This document shows positions 50,451-60,371 of a DNA stretch of 64,000 nucleotides, in pieces. Below the pieces are notes generated by a model. It was not told where the DNA came from. It did no database searches and saw only the letters and a program-made list of their open reading frames with translations. The stretch is from Eubacterium plexicaudatum ASF492. Lineage in GTDB: Bacteria > Bacillota > Clostridia > Lachnospirales > Lachnospiraceae. Each line of letters starts with the position of its first letter. The first letter of the stretch is position 1. Where the stretch lies: the NCBI RefSeq assembly GCF_000364225.2, contig NZ_AQFT02000001.1, positions 6,064,501-6,128,500 of the forward strand, given 5' to 3'. A program made the translations under genes and the position numbers.

Positions 50451-50940
50451 TTTAAAATCCTCCTGTTTTTTGTGATGATAATTTTATTATGTTTTCCTTC
50501 GAACGATTGTGCATACACACCAATCGTATAAAGTGCTGTTCGTTATTTACAGGTATTACTATAACAGAAGCACACGAAATTGGCTATAGGGGATGTTCTA
50601 AAGATAACGGGAGCAGGGTTGGGAATTTGACGAAAAACAGATGAAAGATTTTCAGTATTCGTTAGAATGACAAAAAAAGCAAACGCTTTTGATCAGAATG
50701 ACGAAAATATAGTGTTTTTGAAGAGAATCCTTTTTTTGATTGCAATTGACGTTTTTTTGTGATAGACTGTATTTGTCTGAAAAAGCTGTGCTGTCGTACA
50801 GTTTCTTTATTCAAATGGCGTTTCGCCGCGTATTCAGGGGATTATGAACCAAACAAAATAATGCTATAAAAGACAGTTTGCCGGCCGGATAAATTGTTTT
50901 TGAAAACAGGAAAGAAAAGGAGCAGAAAGGATTATTGCCT
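50451..50940. other. Divergent intergenic region with msmX control elements
   Basis: About 490 bases between msmX (leftward) and the PD-(D/E)XK gene (rightward). It holds the msmX ribosome site, a possible -10 on the minus strand (TATAGT near 50560), an operator-like palindrome at 50675, and TTGACG near 50747 on the plus strand, which is only a weak promoter candidate. No gene is supported. Confidence 0.5.
50675..50690. promoter_or_regulatory. LacI-family-like operator upstream of msmX
   Basis: AAAAGC-AAAC-GCTTTT is a perfect inverted repeat around a short centre with the CG-containing core common to LacI/CcpA-type operators. It lies about 225 bases before msmX, fitting sugar control, but a regulator is not identified. 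Confidence 0.4.
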
Positions 50941-52183
50941 ATGAAACAACAGCAAAAACAGAAACAAAAATATGAACATCGTGTGTATGCATTAAAAGAT
51001 ATTCTTGGCGATCCGCTGTCCGAAACGTGTGCGATTACGGCCATACGGGAAGATTTGGAAGCATTTCGTATATTTTTAGGAATGCCGTCGGAAGAACAGA
51101 AACGGCTTCTGGCTTTTATTCAGGGAGCGCAGGGGTTGAAAATTACTTATGATTCGTTTTTTAAATATGTTATGAATCCGGATATTTATCCATCACGTTT
51201 GGAACATTTTCTGTCTGCGGTTCTTGGACAGCAAGTGACGATTCGCGCGGTTTTGCCGCAGGAGGGCACGCAAATGGCAGATCATGGCAGTTTTGTCATA
51301 ATGGATATTGTTGTAGAACTTTCAGACAGAACGATTGTGAATGTCGAAATTCAGAAAATTGGGTATCTTTTTCCGGGAGAACGTGCTTCCTGTTATATAT
51401 CTGATTTTATTATGCGTCAGTATAATCGCGTAAAAGATGAGCGCGGAAAACAATTTTCGTTTCGTGATCTGAACCCTGTTATTTTAATTGTACTTATGGA
51501 AGAAAGCGCTGCGGTTTTTAAAAATGTGTTTCCAAACTATATTCATCGGGAGGAAATATCTTATGACAGTAAGGCATCGGTCAGAACATTATATAAAACA
51601 ATCTACATATCACTTGACACATTTCACATAGTAGTACACAATATAGATACGACACTGAAAGCATGGCTGACATTCCTGAGCTCCGACCGTCCGGCTGATA
51701 TCGTTCGGCTGGTAAATGCATATCCGGAATTTTTGGCCTGTTATCGAGATATTACAGAATTCAGAAGAAATCCAAAGGAGTTGATTTATATGTATTCCGA
51801 AGCATTGGCAATCTTAGATAAAAATACGGAGATTTACATGTGTGAACAATTGAAAAAAGAAGTGGAAAATCTCAAAAAGCAGGTAGAAGATCAAAAGGCT
51901 ATTTTGTCCGAAACAAAGGCAAAGGTAACGGAACAAAGATTTTTTCTGTCGGAAAAAGAAGCAGAAATAACGGAAAAAATGCTGAAATAACGGAAAAAGA
52001 CGCAGAAATAACGGAAAAAAATGCAGAAATAACGGAAAAAAATGCAGAAATAACGGAAAAAATGCAGAAATAACGGAAAAAAATGCGGAAATAACGGAAA
52101 AAAATGCAGTGATAACGGAAAAAGACGCTGAAATTGCCTTTTTAAGAAAGCAGCTTGATGCAATGAAATCTCTGCACCTATGA
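50941..52183 (+). CDS. PD-(D/E)XK nuclease-family transposase-like protein with C-terminal 7-residue repeats, broken frame
   Basis: The body has 'YDSFFKYVMNPDIYPSRLEH', 'FVIMDIVVELSDRTIVNVEI' followed by Q-K (the D...ExQ/K nuclease pattern), and 'RASCYISDFIMRQYNRVKD', recognisable as the Rpn/PDDEXK group of recombination-promoting nucleases. The tail is Glu/Lys rich, then 21-base repeats encode a run of NAEITEK units ending 'FLRKQLDAMKSLHL'. Two A runs (six where neighbours have seven, near 51976 and 52063) break the frame. The start at ATG 50941 follows AAAGGA. Such genes are common, often multi-copy, mobile passengers; a fragment of a relative lies at 38377. Confidence 0.8.
51955..52135 (+). 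repeat. 21-bp tandem repeats (about nine units)
   Basis: Units of the form GAAATAACGGAAAAAAATGCA encode NAEITEK or DAEITEK. A runs are seven long in most units but six in two, each of which shifts the frame. Confidence 0.9.
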
Positions 52184-52214
52184 AAAGACCTTCACCATAT
52201 GGTGAAGGTCTTTT
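52183..52214. terminator. Rho-independent terminator after the PD-(D/E)XK gene
   Basis: A 32-base perfect palindrome, AAAAGACCTTCACCAT and its complement, overlapping the stop codon; A run before and T run after make it active in both directions. Confidence 0.9.
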
Positions 52215-52228
52215 ACAGCAAATCATGC

Positions 52229-52272
52229 TTTTCACGGAAAGAAAAAATATAAATATTTTCTTTCTGTGAAAA
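52229..52272. promoter_or_regulatory. Long inverted repeat upstream of the chemoreceptor gene
   Basis: Arms 52229-52245 and 52256-52272 pair over 17 bases with a single G-U position and a ten-base A/T loop. It lies just before a TAGAAT -10-like word (52279-52284, with TG upstream) and 49 bases before the ATG. It could be an attenuator, a protein site, or a second terminator for the upstream gene. Confidence 0.5.
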
Positions 52273-52320
52273 ATGTGATAGAATAAATATATCATTGTAA
52301 ATTTTTGGGAGGGCTCATAT

Positions 52321-54315
52321 ATGAAAAAGGAGAAAATTATTTCTATCCGAACGAAGCTGCTGGGCATTATTTTGCCGGTTGTTATTGGGATTGTAGTTGT
52401 TCTGGTGGGAATATCGTATGTGATTTCACGTAATACGATCGAAGAGGCTTCGGAAAACCTGCTGAATACGTCAGTGGAAAATCAGGTCAGTGAGATCGAG
52501 GCGTGGCTGGACGAAAACTTATCCGCACTGGGCGCGGTGAAACAGAGTATTGAGACAATGGGGCTTTCGGATGTACAGCTGCAGGTGCTGCTGAACGGAT
52601 ATTATAAATATAATAATAATTATCCACAGGGGTTGTATGTAGCGGATGCAGATGGGAAAATGATGACGGCGGCAGGATCCGAAAAGGCGGAGAGTGATCC
52701 TACACAGACAGTCTGGTATCAGGAAGGGATAACCAGAATCAACATGGACTTTACGGATGCATATACAAATGAAAAGGGAGAAGCGGTTATCAGTGCATGC
52801 GGGATGTTAAATGACCGCAGTGGGAAAATGAAAGTTATTTCTGCGGATTTATCTTTGCAGAAAGTCGGCATTATTGTCAGCAGTCTGGTCAGTATGGAGC
52901 AGGCGCAGGCATTTCTTGTCAACAATACGGATATGTCAATTCTGGCGCATCGGGACAGCAGTTTGGTATCTGTAAAGCTGGATGAGTCACAGGATATCTT
53001 TTTGCAGGATATTGCAAAAAGACTGAAAGAAGAAGATCTGAGTACCATACAGATTGACGGATATATGGCTGCGTTTGAAGAGGTTGCAGGAACGGACTGG
53101 ATTCTTGTATCTTACATTCCGGCAAAAGTTATTTATAAAGACGTAGACAGTATCCGCACGGCAATGATTGTGATCGGTATTGTCAGCGTACTGCTTCTGG
53201 CTGTTTTGATTGAGCGTGTCGTTTATGTTGTAATCCGGCCGGTAAAGACACTTACAAATGCGATTGTAGCGATGACAGACGGAGATTTTACGGTACATAT
53301 CAAAACGCGCAGCAAAGATGAAATCGGTGTTATGGGCCGCTGCATGGAGAAATATGCGGCAACAATGCGCAGCATGATTGCTTCGATTCATGGCGTGTCC
53401 GGCAAGCTGCAGGTACAGGCGGACAGCAGCAACGACGTGTCCGGTCAGATGTACGATGCGTCCAAGCTGCAGAGTGCGTCTATGCGGGAGTTAAATGAGA
53501 CGGTAGAGCAGCTGTCCATATCGGTCAATGAAATTGCGCAAAATGCTACGACACTGGCGCTCGTAGTAGCGGAAACAAGGGAAAACAGCGCACAGGTAAA
53601 TGACAAGATGAAGGAAACGGTTGATGTATCGCAGAAAGGCAAAGCAGATATGCAAAATGTAAGCAATGCGATGCAGGATATCAATGAATCGGTCATGAAA
53701 TTACAGGGAGCAATTGACAAAGTCGGACAGGCGTCTGAGGAAATTACGAATATTACGAATGTGATTGGGAATATTGCAGATGAGACGAATCTGCTTTCCT
53801 TAAATGCTTCGATCGAAGCAGCAAGAGCAGGAGAGGCCGGCCGTGGGTTTGCTGTTGTTGCGACACAGATCGGTCAGCTCGCGCAGACGAGTGCGGATTC
53901 CGTGCATAATATCGAAAAGCTGATCAGTGAAATTAACGGCTTGGTAAAAGATGCCGTTTCACAGGCGGATGACAGCGCAAAGAGTATTAACAGCAGCAGT
54001 GAGCTGGTAAACGGAGCGCTGCAGACGTTTGACCATATTTTTGAAAATATTGATATGGTTAACGGACTCGTGCAGGAAATGATTGATCAGGTAGAACAGG
54101 TAGATGGGGTTGCCAGCAATGTCGCTGCTATTTCACAGGAACAGGCTGCAAGCTCCGAAGAAATACTGGCGTCTTCGGATACGATGGTGGAACAGGCCAA
54201 TCATATTACGGGCAACAGTGAATCGGTGGCAAGCGGTGCTAAAGAACTGACAGATTCTGCGATAGAACTGGCGCAGCAGGTTGAGATCTTCAAGATAGGG
54301 GAGGAAATAGGATGA
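52321..54315 (+). CDS. Methyl-accepting chemotaxis protein with extracellular Cache-type sensor
   Basis: Intact, 664 residues. Membrane segment 1 at about residues 15-37, an outer sensor of about 245 residues of dCache type ('YYKYNNNYPQGLYVADADGK', 'WYQEGITRINMDFTDAYT'), membrane segment 2 at about 285-307, then HAMP ('RPVKTLTNAIVAMTDGDFTV') and the signalling hairpin tip 'IADETNLLSLNASIEAARAG'. It signals to CheA/CheW. Ribosome site GGGAGGG. Its stop overlaps the start of the sugar-binding lipoprotein (ATGA), so the two are co-translated. No flagellar or che genes are in the window. Confidence 0.95.
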   Translation: MKKEKIISIRTKLLGIILPVVIGIVVVLVGISYVISRNTIEEASENLLNTSVENQVSEIEAWLDENLSALGAVKQSIETMGLSDVQLQVLLNGYYKYNNNYPQGLYVADADGKMMTAAGSEKAESDPTQTVWYQEGITRINMDFTDAYTNEKGEAVISACGMLNDRSGKMKVISADLSLQKVGIIVSSLVSMEQAQAFLVNNTDMSILAHRDSSLVSVKLDESQDIFLQDIAKRLKEEDLSTIQIDGYMAAFEEVAGTDWILVSYIPAKVIYKDVDSIRTAMIVIGIVSVLLLAVLIERVVYVVIRPVKTLTNAIVAMTDGDFTVHIKTRSKDEIGVMGRCMEKYAATMRSMIASIHGVSGKLQVQADSSNDVSGQMYDASKLQSASMRELNETVEQLSISVNEIAQNATTLALVVAETRENSAQVNDKMKETVDVSQKGKADMQNVSNAMQDINESVMKLQGAIDKVGQASEEITNITNVIGNIADETNLLSLNASIEAARAGEAGRGFAVVATQIGQLAQTSADSVHNIEKLISEINGLVKDAVSQADDSAKSINSSSELVNGALQTFDHIFENIDMVNGLVQEMIDQVEQVDGVASNVAAISQEQAASSEEILASSDTMVEQANHITGNSESVASGAKELTDSAIELAQQVEIFKIGEEIG

Positions 54316-55301
54316 AGGTAAATCAGAAAAAAAGAATCGCCCGGGTTTTGGCTGTCTGTCTTGGCACGGCGGCAATTGCCTGCGGATGTGGAAAATCGGG
54401 CGGCGAATCCGGAAAAGGGATGAAAATGTTGATGACGATCAGTCAGATGGATACGTTTCGCCTGACATTGGCCGGTGGAGCACAGCAGACGGCAGAAGCA
54501 AATGGAATTCAGCTGGAAGTGGTCGATGCGGAAAATGTAATTGAAAATCAGGTAGATCAGATTCAAAAAGCGGCTGCAAATGGTTACAGTGCTATTTTGT
54601 GCGGAGCCATTGACGTTGACACCGCAGTGGAATTAAAGGCAAGTGCGGCCGGCCTGCCGATTGTTTTTGTGAACAGCTGTCCAAATGATAAAAATCTGGA
54701 AAAAGATGCATATATGTATGTAGGTTCGAATGATGCCATGGCAGGCGAATTTCAGGCACAGTATGTACTGGATAAACTGGCATCCAAAGATGAAATTAAC
54801 GTCGTGCTGATCAAAGGACCAAACAGACATTCTGCTACCAAAGGGCGTACGAAGGGGATAAAAAAGACGTTTGCGGCAAGTGGGAAGACGATTCGCTATG
54901 TGTTTGAAGATCATGCGGACTGGTCGACGGAAAAAGCAGAAGAGATGTATGAGCTGTTTCTGCAGACCGGACGGGAAGTTGATTGTGTCATTTGCAACAA
55001 TGATGCCATGGCGCTCGGTGTGGTAGAAGCGTGTAAAAAGGCCGGCATTGATCCGGGCAGTCAGTTGATTCTGGGGGTGGATGCAACTGCTGACGGATGT
55101 AAGGCGATTGAAAATGGCGAGATGGCTTTTACGGTATACCAGCCAGGAACCGGTCAGGGTCAGGCAGCGGTGGAAGTAGCAACCGCACTGGCGTTAGGTA
55201 ATTCTGCAAAAGATGTGGAAGGAATCGCGGAGGACGGCAAATATGTGTGGGTGCCGTTTGAAAAAGTTGACAGCAGTAATGTGTCGCAATATATGAAATA
55301 A
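54312..55301 (+). CDS. Sugar-binding lipoprotein (Peripla_BP_4/RbsB type)
   Basis: 329 residues. A signal 'VLAVCLGTAAIACGCGKSGG' carries the lipidated Cys, followed by a ribose/galactose-binding fold: 'TFRLTLAGGAQQTAEANGI', 'IENQVDQIQKAAANGYSAIL', 'CNNDAMALGVVEACKKAGI', 'ILGVDATADGCKAIENGEM'. It would bind a sugar or cyclic compound outside the membrane. There is no permease or ATPase beside it. The ATGA overlap with the chemoreceptor suggests that the ligand-loaded protein reports to that receptor. Confidence 0.9.
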   Translation: MKVNQKKRIARVLAVCLGTAAIACGCGKSGGESGKGMKMLMTISQMDTFRLTLAGGAQQTAEANGIQLEVVDAENVIENQVDQIQKAAANGYSAILCGAIDVDTAVELKASAAGLPIVFVNSCPNDKNLEKDAYMYVGSNDAMAGEFQAQYVLDKLASKDEINVVLIKGPNRHSATKGRTKGIKKTFAASGKTIRYVFEDHADWSTEKAEEMYELFLQTGREVDCVICNNDAMALGVVEACKKAGIDPGSQLILGVDATADGCKAIENGEMAFTVYQPGTGQGQAAVEVATALALGNSAKDVEGIAEDGKYVWVPFEKVDSSNVSQYMK

Positions 55302-55356
55302 AATGTGCAAAATACATGCGCAGGTAATTAAAAAGCAGAAAGGACAGGATTGATGT

Positions 55357-55916
55357 ATGCGTGTTGGAATGGGATATGATGTACACAAGCTGACAAAAGA
55401 ACGCAAACTGATACTTGGCGGAGTGGAAATTCCATATGAGATGAGATTATTAGGACATTCGGATGCGGATGTGGCAGTTCATGCCGTTATGGATGCACTG
55501 CTGGGAGCGGCGGCGCTGGGGATATCGGAAAACATTTTCCGGATACGGATGCGGCATATGCGGGAATCAGCAGCATGAAACTGCTCGAACACGTGGCGGC
55601 GCTGCTTGCAAAGGAGCAGTATATCATCGAAAACATTGATGTCACAATTGTGGCACAGCAGCCCAAACTGCGGCCGTATATTGCCCGGATGGAACAAAAT
55701 GTGTCGGAGACACTTCATATACAAAAGAATCAGGTAAATATAAAAGCAACCACGGAAGAAGGGCTTGGGTTTACCGGAACAAAGCAGGGAATTGCAGCAT
55801 ATGCCATCTGTATGCTTTCTTCCATGTATGAAGGAAGCTTTGCCGTTGCCGCATCCGGAGAATCCTGCGGCGGATGCGGCGGATGTCCTGGGAAGAGGAG
55901 AGGAAAACAACAATGA
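55357..55916 (+). CDS. ispF: 2-C-methyl-D-erythritol 2,4-cyclodiphosphate synthase, broken frame
   Basis: IspF closes the ring of CDP-ME 2-phosphate in the MEP isoprenoid route. 'RVGMGYDVHKL' and 'LLGHSDADVAVHAVMDALLG' hold the zinc ligands (D-x-H, H). At 55513-55516 four G stand where five would keep the frame ('ALGDIGKHFPDTDAAYAGIS'). The end 'NIKATTEEGLGFTGTKQGIA' is the family C-terminus. A further 20-odd residues rich in Cys and Gly ('GESCGGCGGCPGKRR') follow, unusual for IspF, and overlap cysS. That extension may itself be a frame artefact. Confidence 0.9.
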
Positions 55917-57319
55917 AAATTTATAACACATTAACGAGACAGAAAGAAACATTTACACCGATTGAAGAAGGAAAAGTGCGGATGTATGTGTGTGGTCCGA
56001 CCGTCTACAATCTGATTCATATCGGAAATGCAAGACCGATGATCGTATTTGATGCGTTTCGCAGATATATGGAATATAAAGGTTATGAAGTCAATTATGT
56101 AACAAATTTCACGGATGTGGATGATAAGATTATTAAAAAGGCGCAGGAGGAAGGCGTAGAAGCGAGTGAAATATCGAGCCGTTATATTGCCGAATGCAAA
56201 AAGGATATGGAAGGCATGAATGTCCGCCCGGCTACGGTGCATCCTCTGGCGACGGAAGAAATTGACGGCATGATCGAAATGATTTCCGTTTTAATAGAAA
56301 AAGGATATGCCTATGCGGTAGCAGATGGTACGGTCTATTTCCGGACAGGAAAATTTGCACCGTATGGCAAGCTGTCACATAAAAATCCGGAAGATCTGCA
56401 GGCAGGACATCGGGATATTAAAGTCACAGGAGAGCTGAAAGAAGAGCCGTTTGACTTTGTGTTATGGAAACCGAAAAAAGAAGGAGAGCCGGCTTGGAAA
56501 TCACCATGGGGCGAAGGCCGTCCGGGATGGCATATTGAATGCTCCGTTATGTCCAAAAAATATCTGGGTGAGACAATAGATATTCATGCCGGAGGAGAAG
56601 ATCTGATTTTTCCGCATCATGAAAATGAGATTGCACAGTCTGAAGCAGCCAGTGGGAAAGAATTTGCGCATTATTGGATGCACAACGGATTTTTAAACAT
56701 TGATAATCGAAAAATGTCAAAATCAGTCGGCAATTTCTTTACGGTACGTGAAATTGCACAAAAATATGATCTGCAGGTGCTGCGGTTTTTTATGCTGAGC
56801 GCACATTACAGAAGTCCGTTAAATTTCAGCGCGGAATTGATGGAAGCAGCAAAAAGCGGACTGGAACGCATTTGTACCGCAGCAGAACAGATCGAACGGC
56901 TGCAAAAAGTATCGGATCGGAAAGAAATGACCGCAGAAGAAGAGGAGTTGTATGCAGGTACGGAGCAGTTTCGGGAAAAATTTGAAGCTGCAATGGAAGA
57001 TGACTGCAATACGGCAGATGCGGTATCGGCCATATTTGAACTTGTAAAATATATCAATACAAATGTATCGGCAGAACAGTCCGGGTCTTATTTGCGGAAA
57101 TTGTATGACAGACTGAAAACATTGTGTGATGTGCTTGGCATTCGGATTGAATTGAAAGAAGAAGTACTGGATGGCGAGATTGAAAAGCTTATACAGGAGC
57201 GGCAGGACGCCAGGAAAAACAAGGATTTTGCAAGAGCGGATCAGATTCGGGACGATCTGGCGCAAAAAGGTATTATTTTGAAAGACACAAGAGAAGGAGT
57301 TACGTGGAAACGTGCATAA
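55913..57319 (+). CDS. cysS: Cysteinyl-tRNA synthetase
   Basis: Intact, 468 residues from ATG 55913 behind GAGGAGAGG. 'MYVCGPTVYNLIHIGNARP' contains HIGH and a zinc Cys, 'IECSVMSKKYLG' and 'HAGGEDLIFPHHENEIAQSE' the zinc site, and 'NRKMSKSVGNFF' KMSKS. It attaches Cys to tRNA-Cys. It overlaps mrnC by eight bases, giving the conserved cysS-mrnC-rlmB-sigH order. Confidence 0.98.
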   Translation: MKIYNTLTRQKETFTPIEEGKVRMYVCGPTVYNLIHIGNARPMIVFDAFRRYMEYKGYEVNYVTNFTDVDDKIIKKAQEEGVEASEISSRYIAECKKDMEGMNVRPATVHPLATEEIDGMIEMISVLIEKGYAYAVADGTVYFRTGKFAPYGKLSHKNPEDLQAGHRDIKVTGELKEEPFDFVLWKPKKEGEPAWKSPWGEGRPGWHIECSVMSKKYLGETIDIHAGGEDLIFPHHENEIAQSEAASGKEFAHYWMHNGFLNIDNRKMSKSVGNFFTVREIAQKYDLQVLRFFMLSAHYRSPLNFSAELMEAAKSGLERICTAAEQIERLQKVSDRKEMTAEEEELYAGTEQFREKFEAAMEDDCNTADAVSAIFELVKYINTNVSAEQSGSYLRKLYDRLKTLCDVLGIRIELKEEVLDGEIEKLIQERQDARKNKDFARADQIRDDLAQKGIILKDTREGVTWKRA

Positions 57320-57824
57320 TCAGCAGACAGAAATCGAGTATGATTTAGATGCATTGATCAGAAACAGGTTTGCGTTGGAACAGCAGGATATCCGGACATA
57401 TTCACCGCTGACACTTGCTTATGTCGGAGATGCGATCTATGAACTGATTCTCCGTTCGATCGTAGTCAGACAGGGAAATAAGCAGGTGAATAAACTGCAC
57501 AGACAGGCCAGTCGTTTTGCGAAAGCACAGGCACAGTCGGAAATGGTAGAAACGCTGTTTCCGCTGCTTTTGGAAGAAGAAGTGCAGATTTATAAACGGG
57601 GAAGAAATGCAAAGTCTTATACTACGGCAAAAAATGCATCTGTAAACGACTATCGTCGGGCGACGGGGTTTGAAGCGCTCATGGGTTATCTGTATCTGAA
57701 CGGCAATACGCAGCGGCTGGTGGAGCTTGTAAAAACTGCGGTGGAAAGCTATACGCCCGAAGAGCATACGGGAATGGAAACACGCAATCGTTGTGAACAA
57801 AGACAGATCAAAGAGGAAGTATAA
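57312..57824 (+). CDS. mrnC: Mini-ribonuclease 3
   Basis: 170 residues. 'YSPLTLAYVGDAIYELILRS' is the RNase III-type catalytic helix with the acidic pair, and 'AKNASVNDYRRATGFEALMG' the second motif. It lacks a dsRNA-binding domain, as in MrnC, which matures 23S rRNA ends. The GTG start overlaps the cysS stop. Confidence 0.95.
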   Translation: MHNQQTEIEYDLDALIRNRFALEQQDIRTYSPLTLAYVGDAIYELILRSIVVRQGNKQVNKLHRQASRFAKAQAQSEMVETLFPLLLEEEVQIYKRGRNAKSYTTAKNASVNDYRRATGFEALMGYLYLNGNTQRLVELVKTAVESYTPEEHTGMETRNRCEQRQIKEEV

Positions 57825-57834
57825 GGAGCGGAAC

Positions 57835-58667
57835 ATGCAGAAAAAGAACTATGAGGCGGATGTTCGGGATCACGGACATCGTCCCGATTCAAAAAAGGAA
57901 GACACAGATGCGTCCCTGTCAAAAATAGAAGGCAGAAATGCCGTGATGGAAGCTTTTCGCGGCGGCAAAACAATTGACCGGCTGTTTTTGCTGGACGGAT
58001 GCAAAGATGGGCCGATCCGGTCCATTTTGCGCGAAGCAAAGAAAACGGATACGATCATCCATTTTGTTGATAAAGAACGGCTGAACCACATGTCCGAGAC
58101 AAAAAAGCATCAGGGAGTCATTGCGGTGGCATCGGCCTATGCGTATGCGTCGGTAGAAGATATTCTTGCAAGAGCCGAGCAAAGGATGGAACAGCCGTTT
58201 ATTATTATGCTGGACAGTATTGAAGATCCGCATAATCTGGGGCGGTAATAAGAACCGCAAACCTGGCAGGGGCGCATGGCGTAATTATTCCAAAACGTCA
58301 TGCATCGGGACTGACGGCAACGGTTGCAAAAGCATCTGCCGGAGCCATTAATTATACGCCTGTTGCAAAAGTCACGAATCTGAGTCAGACAATCAAAGAA
58401 CTGAAAACACATGGAATCTGGTTTGTATGTGCGGATATGGACGGAGATCTTATGTATGAAAAAGATCTGACAGGTCCGATCGGACTTGTTATTGGTAATG
58501 AAGGAGACGGCGTCGGCAGGCTTATAAAAGAGCAGTGTGACCATAACGTTTCGATTCCGATGAAAGGTGAGATCGGTTCGTTAAATGCGTCGGCTGCAGC
58601 AGCGGTTCTTGCCTATGAAATTGTCAGACAGAGAATGCGGTGCAGTCCGTCCGGCATAAGAGTATAG
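57835..58667 (+). CDS. rlmB: 23S rRNA 2'-O-ribose methyltransferase, RlmB/TrmH family, broken frame
   Basis: SPOUT-class enzyme that methylates a ribose of 23S rRNA. 'IEGRNAVMEAFRGGKTIDRL' is the N-terminal L30e-like domain, 'IIMLDSIEDPHNLG' the first SPOUT motif, 'GLVIGNEGDGVGRLI' and 'IPMKGEIGSLNASAAAAV' motifs 2 and 3. Near 58244 four G stand where five give 'NLGAVIRTANLAGA'. Start ATG 57835 behind AAGGAGCGG. Confidence 0.95.
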
Positions 58668-58693
58668 GTAAGATATTGGAAAACAGGAGTTAT

Positions 58694-59284
58694 ATGGAAC
58701 AGGATAGATACAAGGATGTATCGGATGAACAGCTGATCGAACAGCTACGGGCCGGACAGAACGGGGTAATGGACTATCTGATGGAAAAATATAAAAATCT
58801 GGTACGCAAGCGTGCAAATGCGCTGTATCTGATCGGCGGCGAGACGGAAGATCTGATACAGGAGGGGATGATCGGACTGTTTAAAGCAGTTCAGGATTAC
58901 CGCACGGAGAAAGAGGTATCTTTTTATCATTTTGCAGAGTTGTGTATTAATCGTCAGATGTATACTGCAGTAGAAGCATCTCAGCGGAAAAAACATGCAC
59001 CGCTGAATACGTATGTATCGTTGGATGCCGGACAGGAAAAAGACGGTGTGTATCTGGAAACCGGAAACCATCCGCAAACCTCCGATCCAGAAGCTTTATT
59101 TATCAGTCAGGAGACTGTCAGACTGCTGTTAAAACAGGCAAGTGAACGGTTAAGTCCGATGGAACATCAGGTATTGGTGCTGTATCTGGATGGCATGAAT
59201 TACCATCAGATTGCAGAATATTTGGGAAAAACGCCGAAAGCGGTAGATAATGCGCTGCAGCGTATCAGAGGAAAGATTCGATGA
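58694..59284 (+). CDS. sigH: SigH-type RNA polymerase sigma factor
   Basis: 196 residues of the sigma-70 family. 'EDLIQEGMIGLFKAVQDYR' is region 2, 'HFAELCINRQMYTAV' follows, and 'LSPMEHQVLVLYLDGMNYHQ' to 'AEYLGKTPKAVDNALQRIR' is region 4. Position after rlmB equals that of the sporulation/stationary-phase sigma-H gene of Bacillus and Clostridia. Its stop overlaps the next gene's start (ATGA), so a glycosyltransferase is translated with it. Confidence 0.95.
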   Translation: MEQDRYKDVSDEQLIEQLRAGQNGVMDYLMEKYKNLVRKRANALYLIGGETEDLIQEGMIGLFKAVQDYRTEKEVSFYHFAELCINRQMYTAVEASQRKKHAPLNTYVSLDAGQEKDGVYLETGNHPQTSDPEALFISQETVRLLLKQASERLSPMEHQVLVLYLDGMNYHQIAEYLGKTPKAVDNALQRIRGKIR

Positions 59285-60371
59285 AGCAAGACAACAGGCC
59301 GCTGGTCAGCATTATTATTCCGGTATATCGTACACAAAATATTTGCGGGAATGCATGGACAGCGTTCTGGCGCAGGATTACGCCCGGCTGGAAATAATTC
59401 TGGTAGATGACGGCTCGCCCGATGCATGTCCTGACATGTGTGATGCATATGAAAAGCAGGATACGAGGATTCGGGTTATCCATCAGAAAAACAGCGGCCT
59501 TGGAATGGCACGCAATGCAGGAATGCGGATAGCCGAAGGAGAATATCTGTTTTTTCTGGATTCGGACGATAAGCTGGACGGTCAGGGTGCAATCCGAAAA
59601 ATGGTTAAGTGTGCGGTGAAAAAAGAAGCGGATATCGTAGTCGGCAGTTACCGCCGGTTTCAGGGGCACAACCTCAGTACGGTAAATATTACACATCTGC
59701 GGGACAGAATCGATACGCAAACGGTAGACTTTCGGTTTGAAGGATTTTATCGATACGGGCATCTGGCATACAATTGGGGAAAACTGTATCGGTCGGATTT
59801 TATAAAGAAACATAAGCTGTATTGCAAATCCTATCCGTTTACACAGGATAAGGCACATAATATGGAATGCTGTGCGTATGCGCCGGTCTATGCATTTTTA
59901 GATGAAAGTGTCTGCCTGTATCGAATCAATGAACAGTCGGTTACTTTTCGTTATAAAAAAGATATGATACCGGTCTGGATTGCAATTGCAGAAAATTTCA
60001 ACCGGTTTTGCAGTATGGAAGGGATTGCGCAGGATTATGGAGATCTAAGCGCATTTCATATTTTTTTCGGCAGTTTTTATCTGTTAAAGCAGGAACTGGG
60101 AAAGAACGGACTGCGTAAGGCGGTGCGGCAGCTGCACGTTTATGCCCAAAACCCGTTTGTGCAAACCTGTATGAGACAGCTTGCGGCAGGACGGTATGTA
60201 CAGGAAATTCATACATGGTCGTGGAAGTTTGTGATACGTTGTGCGGCAATATTGTTTTGCATGCACGGATATTTGCCGTATACGCTTGGAACCGCATGTC
60301 TGCTGCGGCTGCATGTAGACGCATGGATTACAAGATTGCGGTATCGAAAAAAGGGAGACGAAATGCCATGA
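59281..60371 (+). CDS. Family 2 glycosyltransferase, broken frame
   Basis: ATG 59281 overlaps the sigH stop and reads 'MKQDNRPLVSIIIPVYRTQ'; one missing A near 59337 restores 'KYLRECMDSVLAQDYARLEI'. 'ILVDDGSPDACPDMCDAYE', 'NSGLGMARNAGM' and 'LFFLDSDDKLDG' are GT2 donor and metal motifs. About 363 residues with a hydrophobic C-terminal part ('VIRCAAILFCMHGYLPY'). It is the first gene of a GT2-GT4-flippase set with four-base and ten-base overlaps. Confidence 0.9.

Noticed and set aside
50740..50775. Strong sigma-A promoter at TTGACG
   Set aside because: The only TATAAT-like words are at wrong spacing or poor matches; left as a weak candidate only.
2189..60371. Phase variation by homopolymer slippage as a general explanation for the broken genes
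   Set aside because: Breaks occur in short runs (three to seven bases) and in essential genes; true contingency tracts are longer and confined to surface genes.
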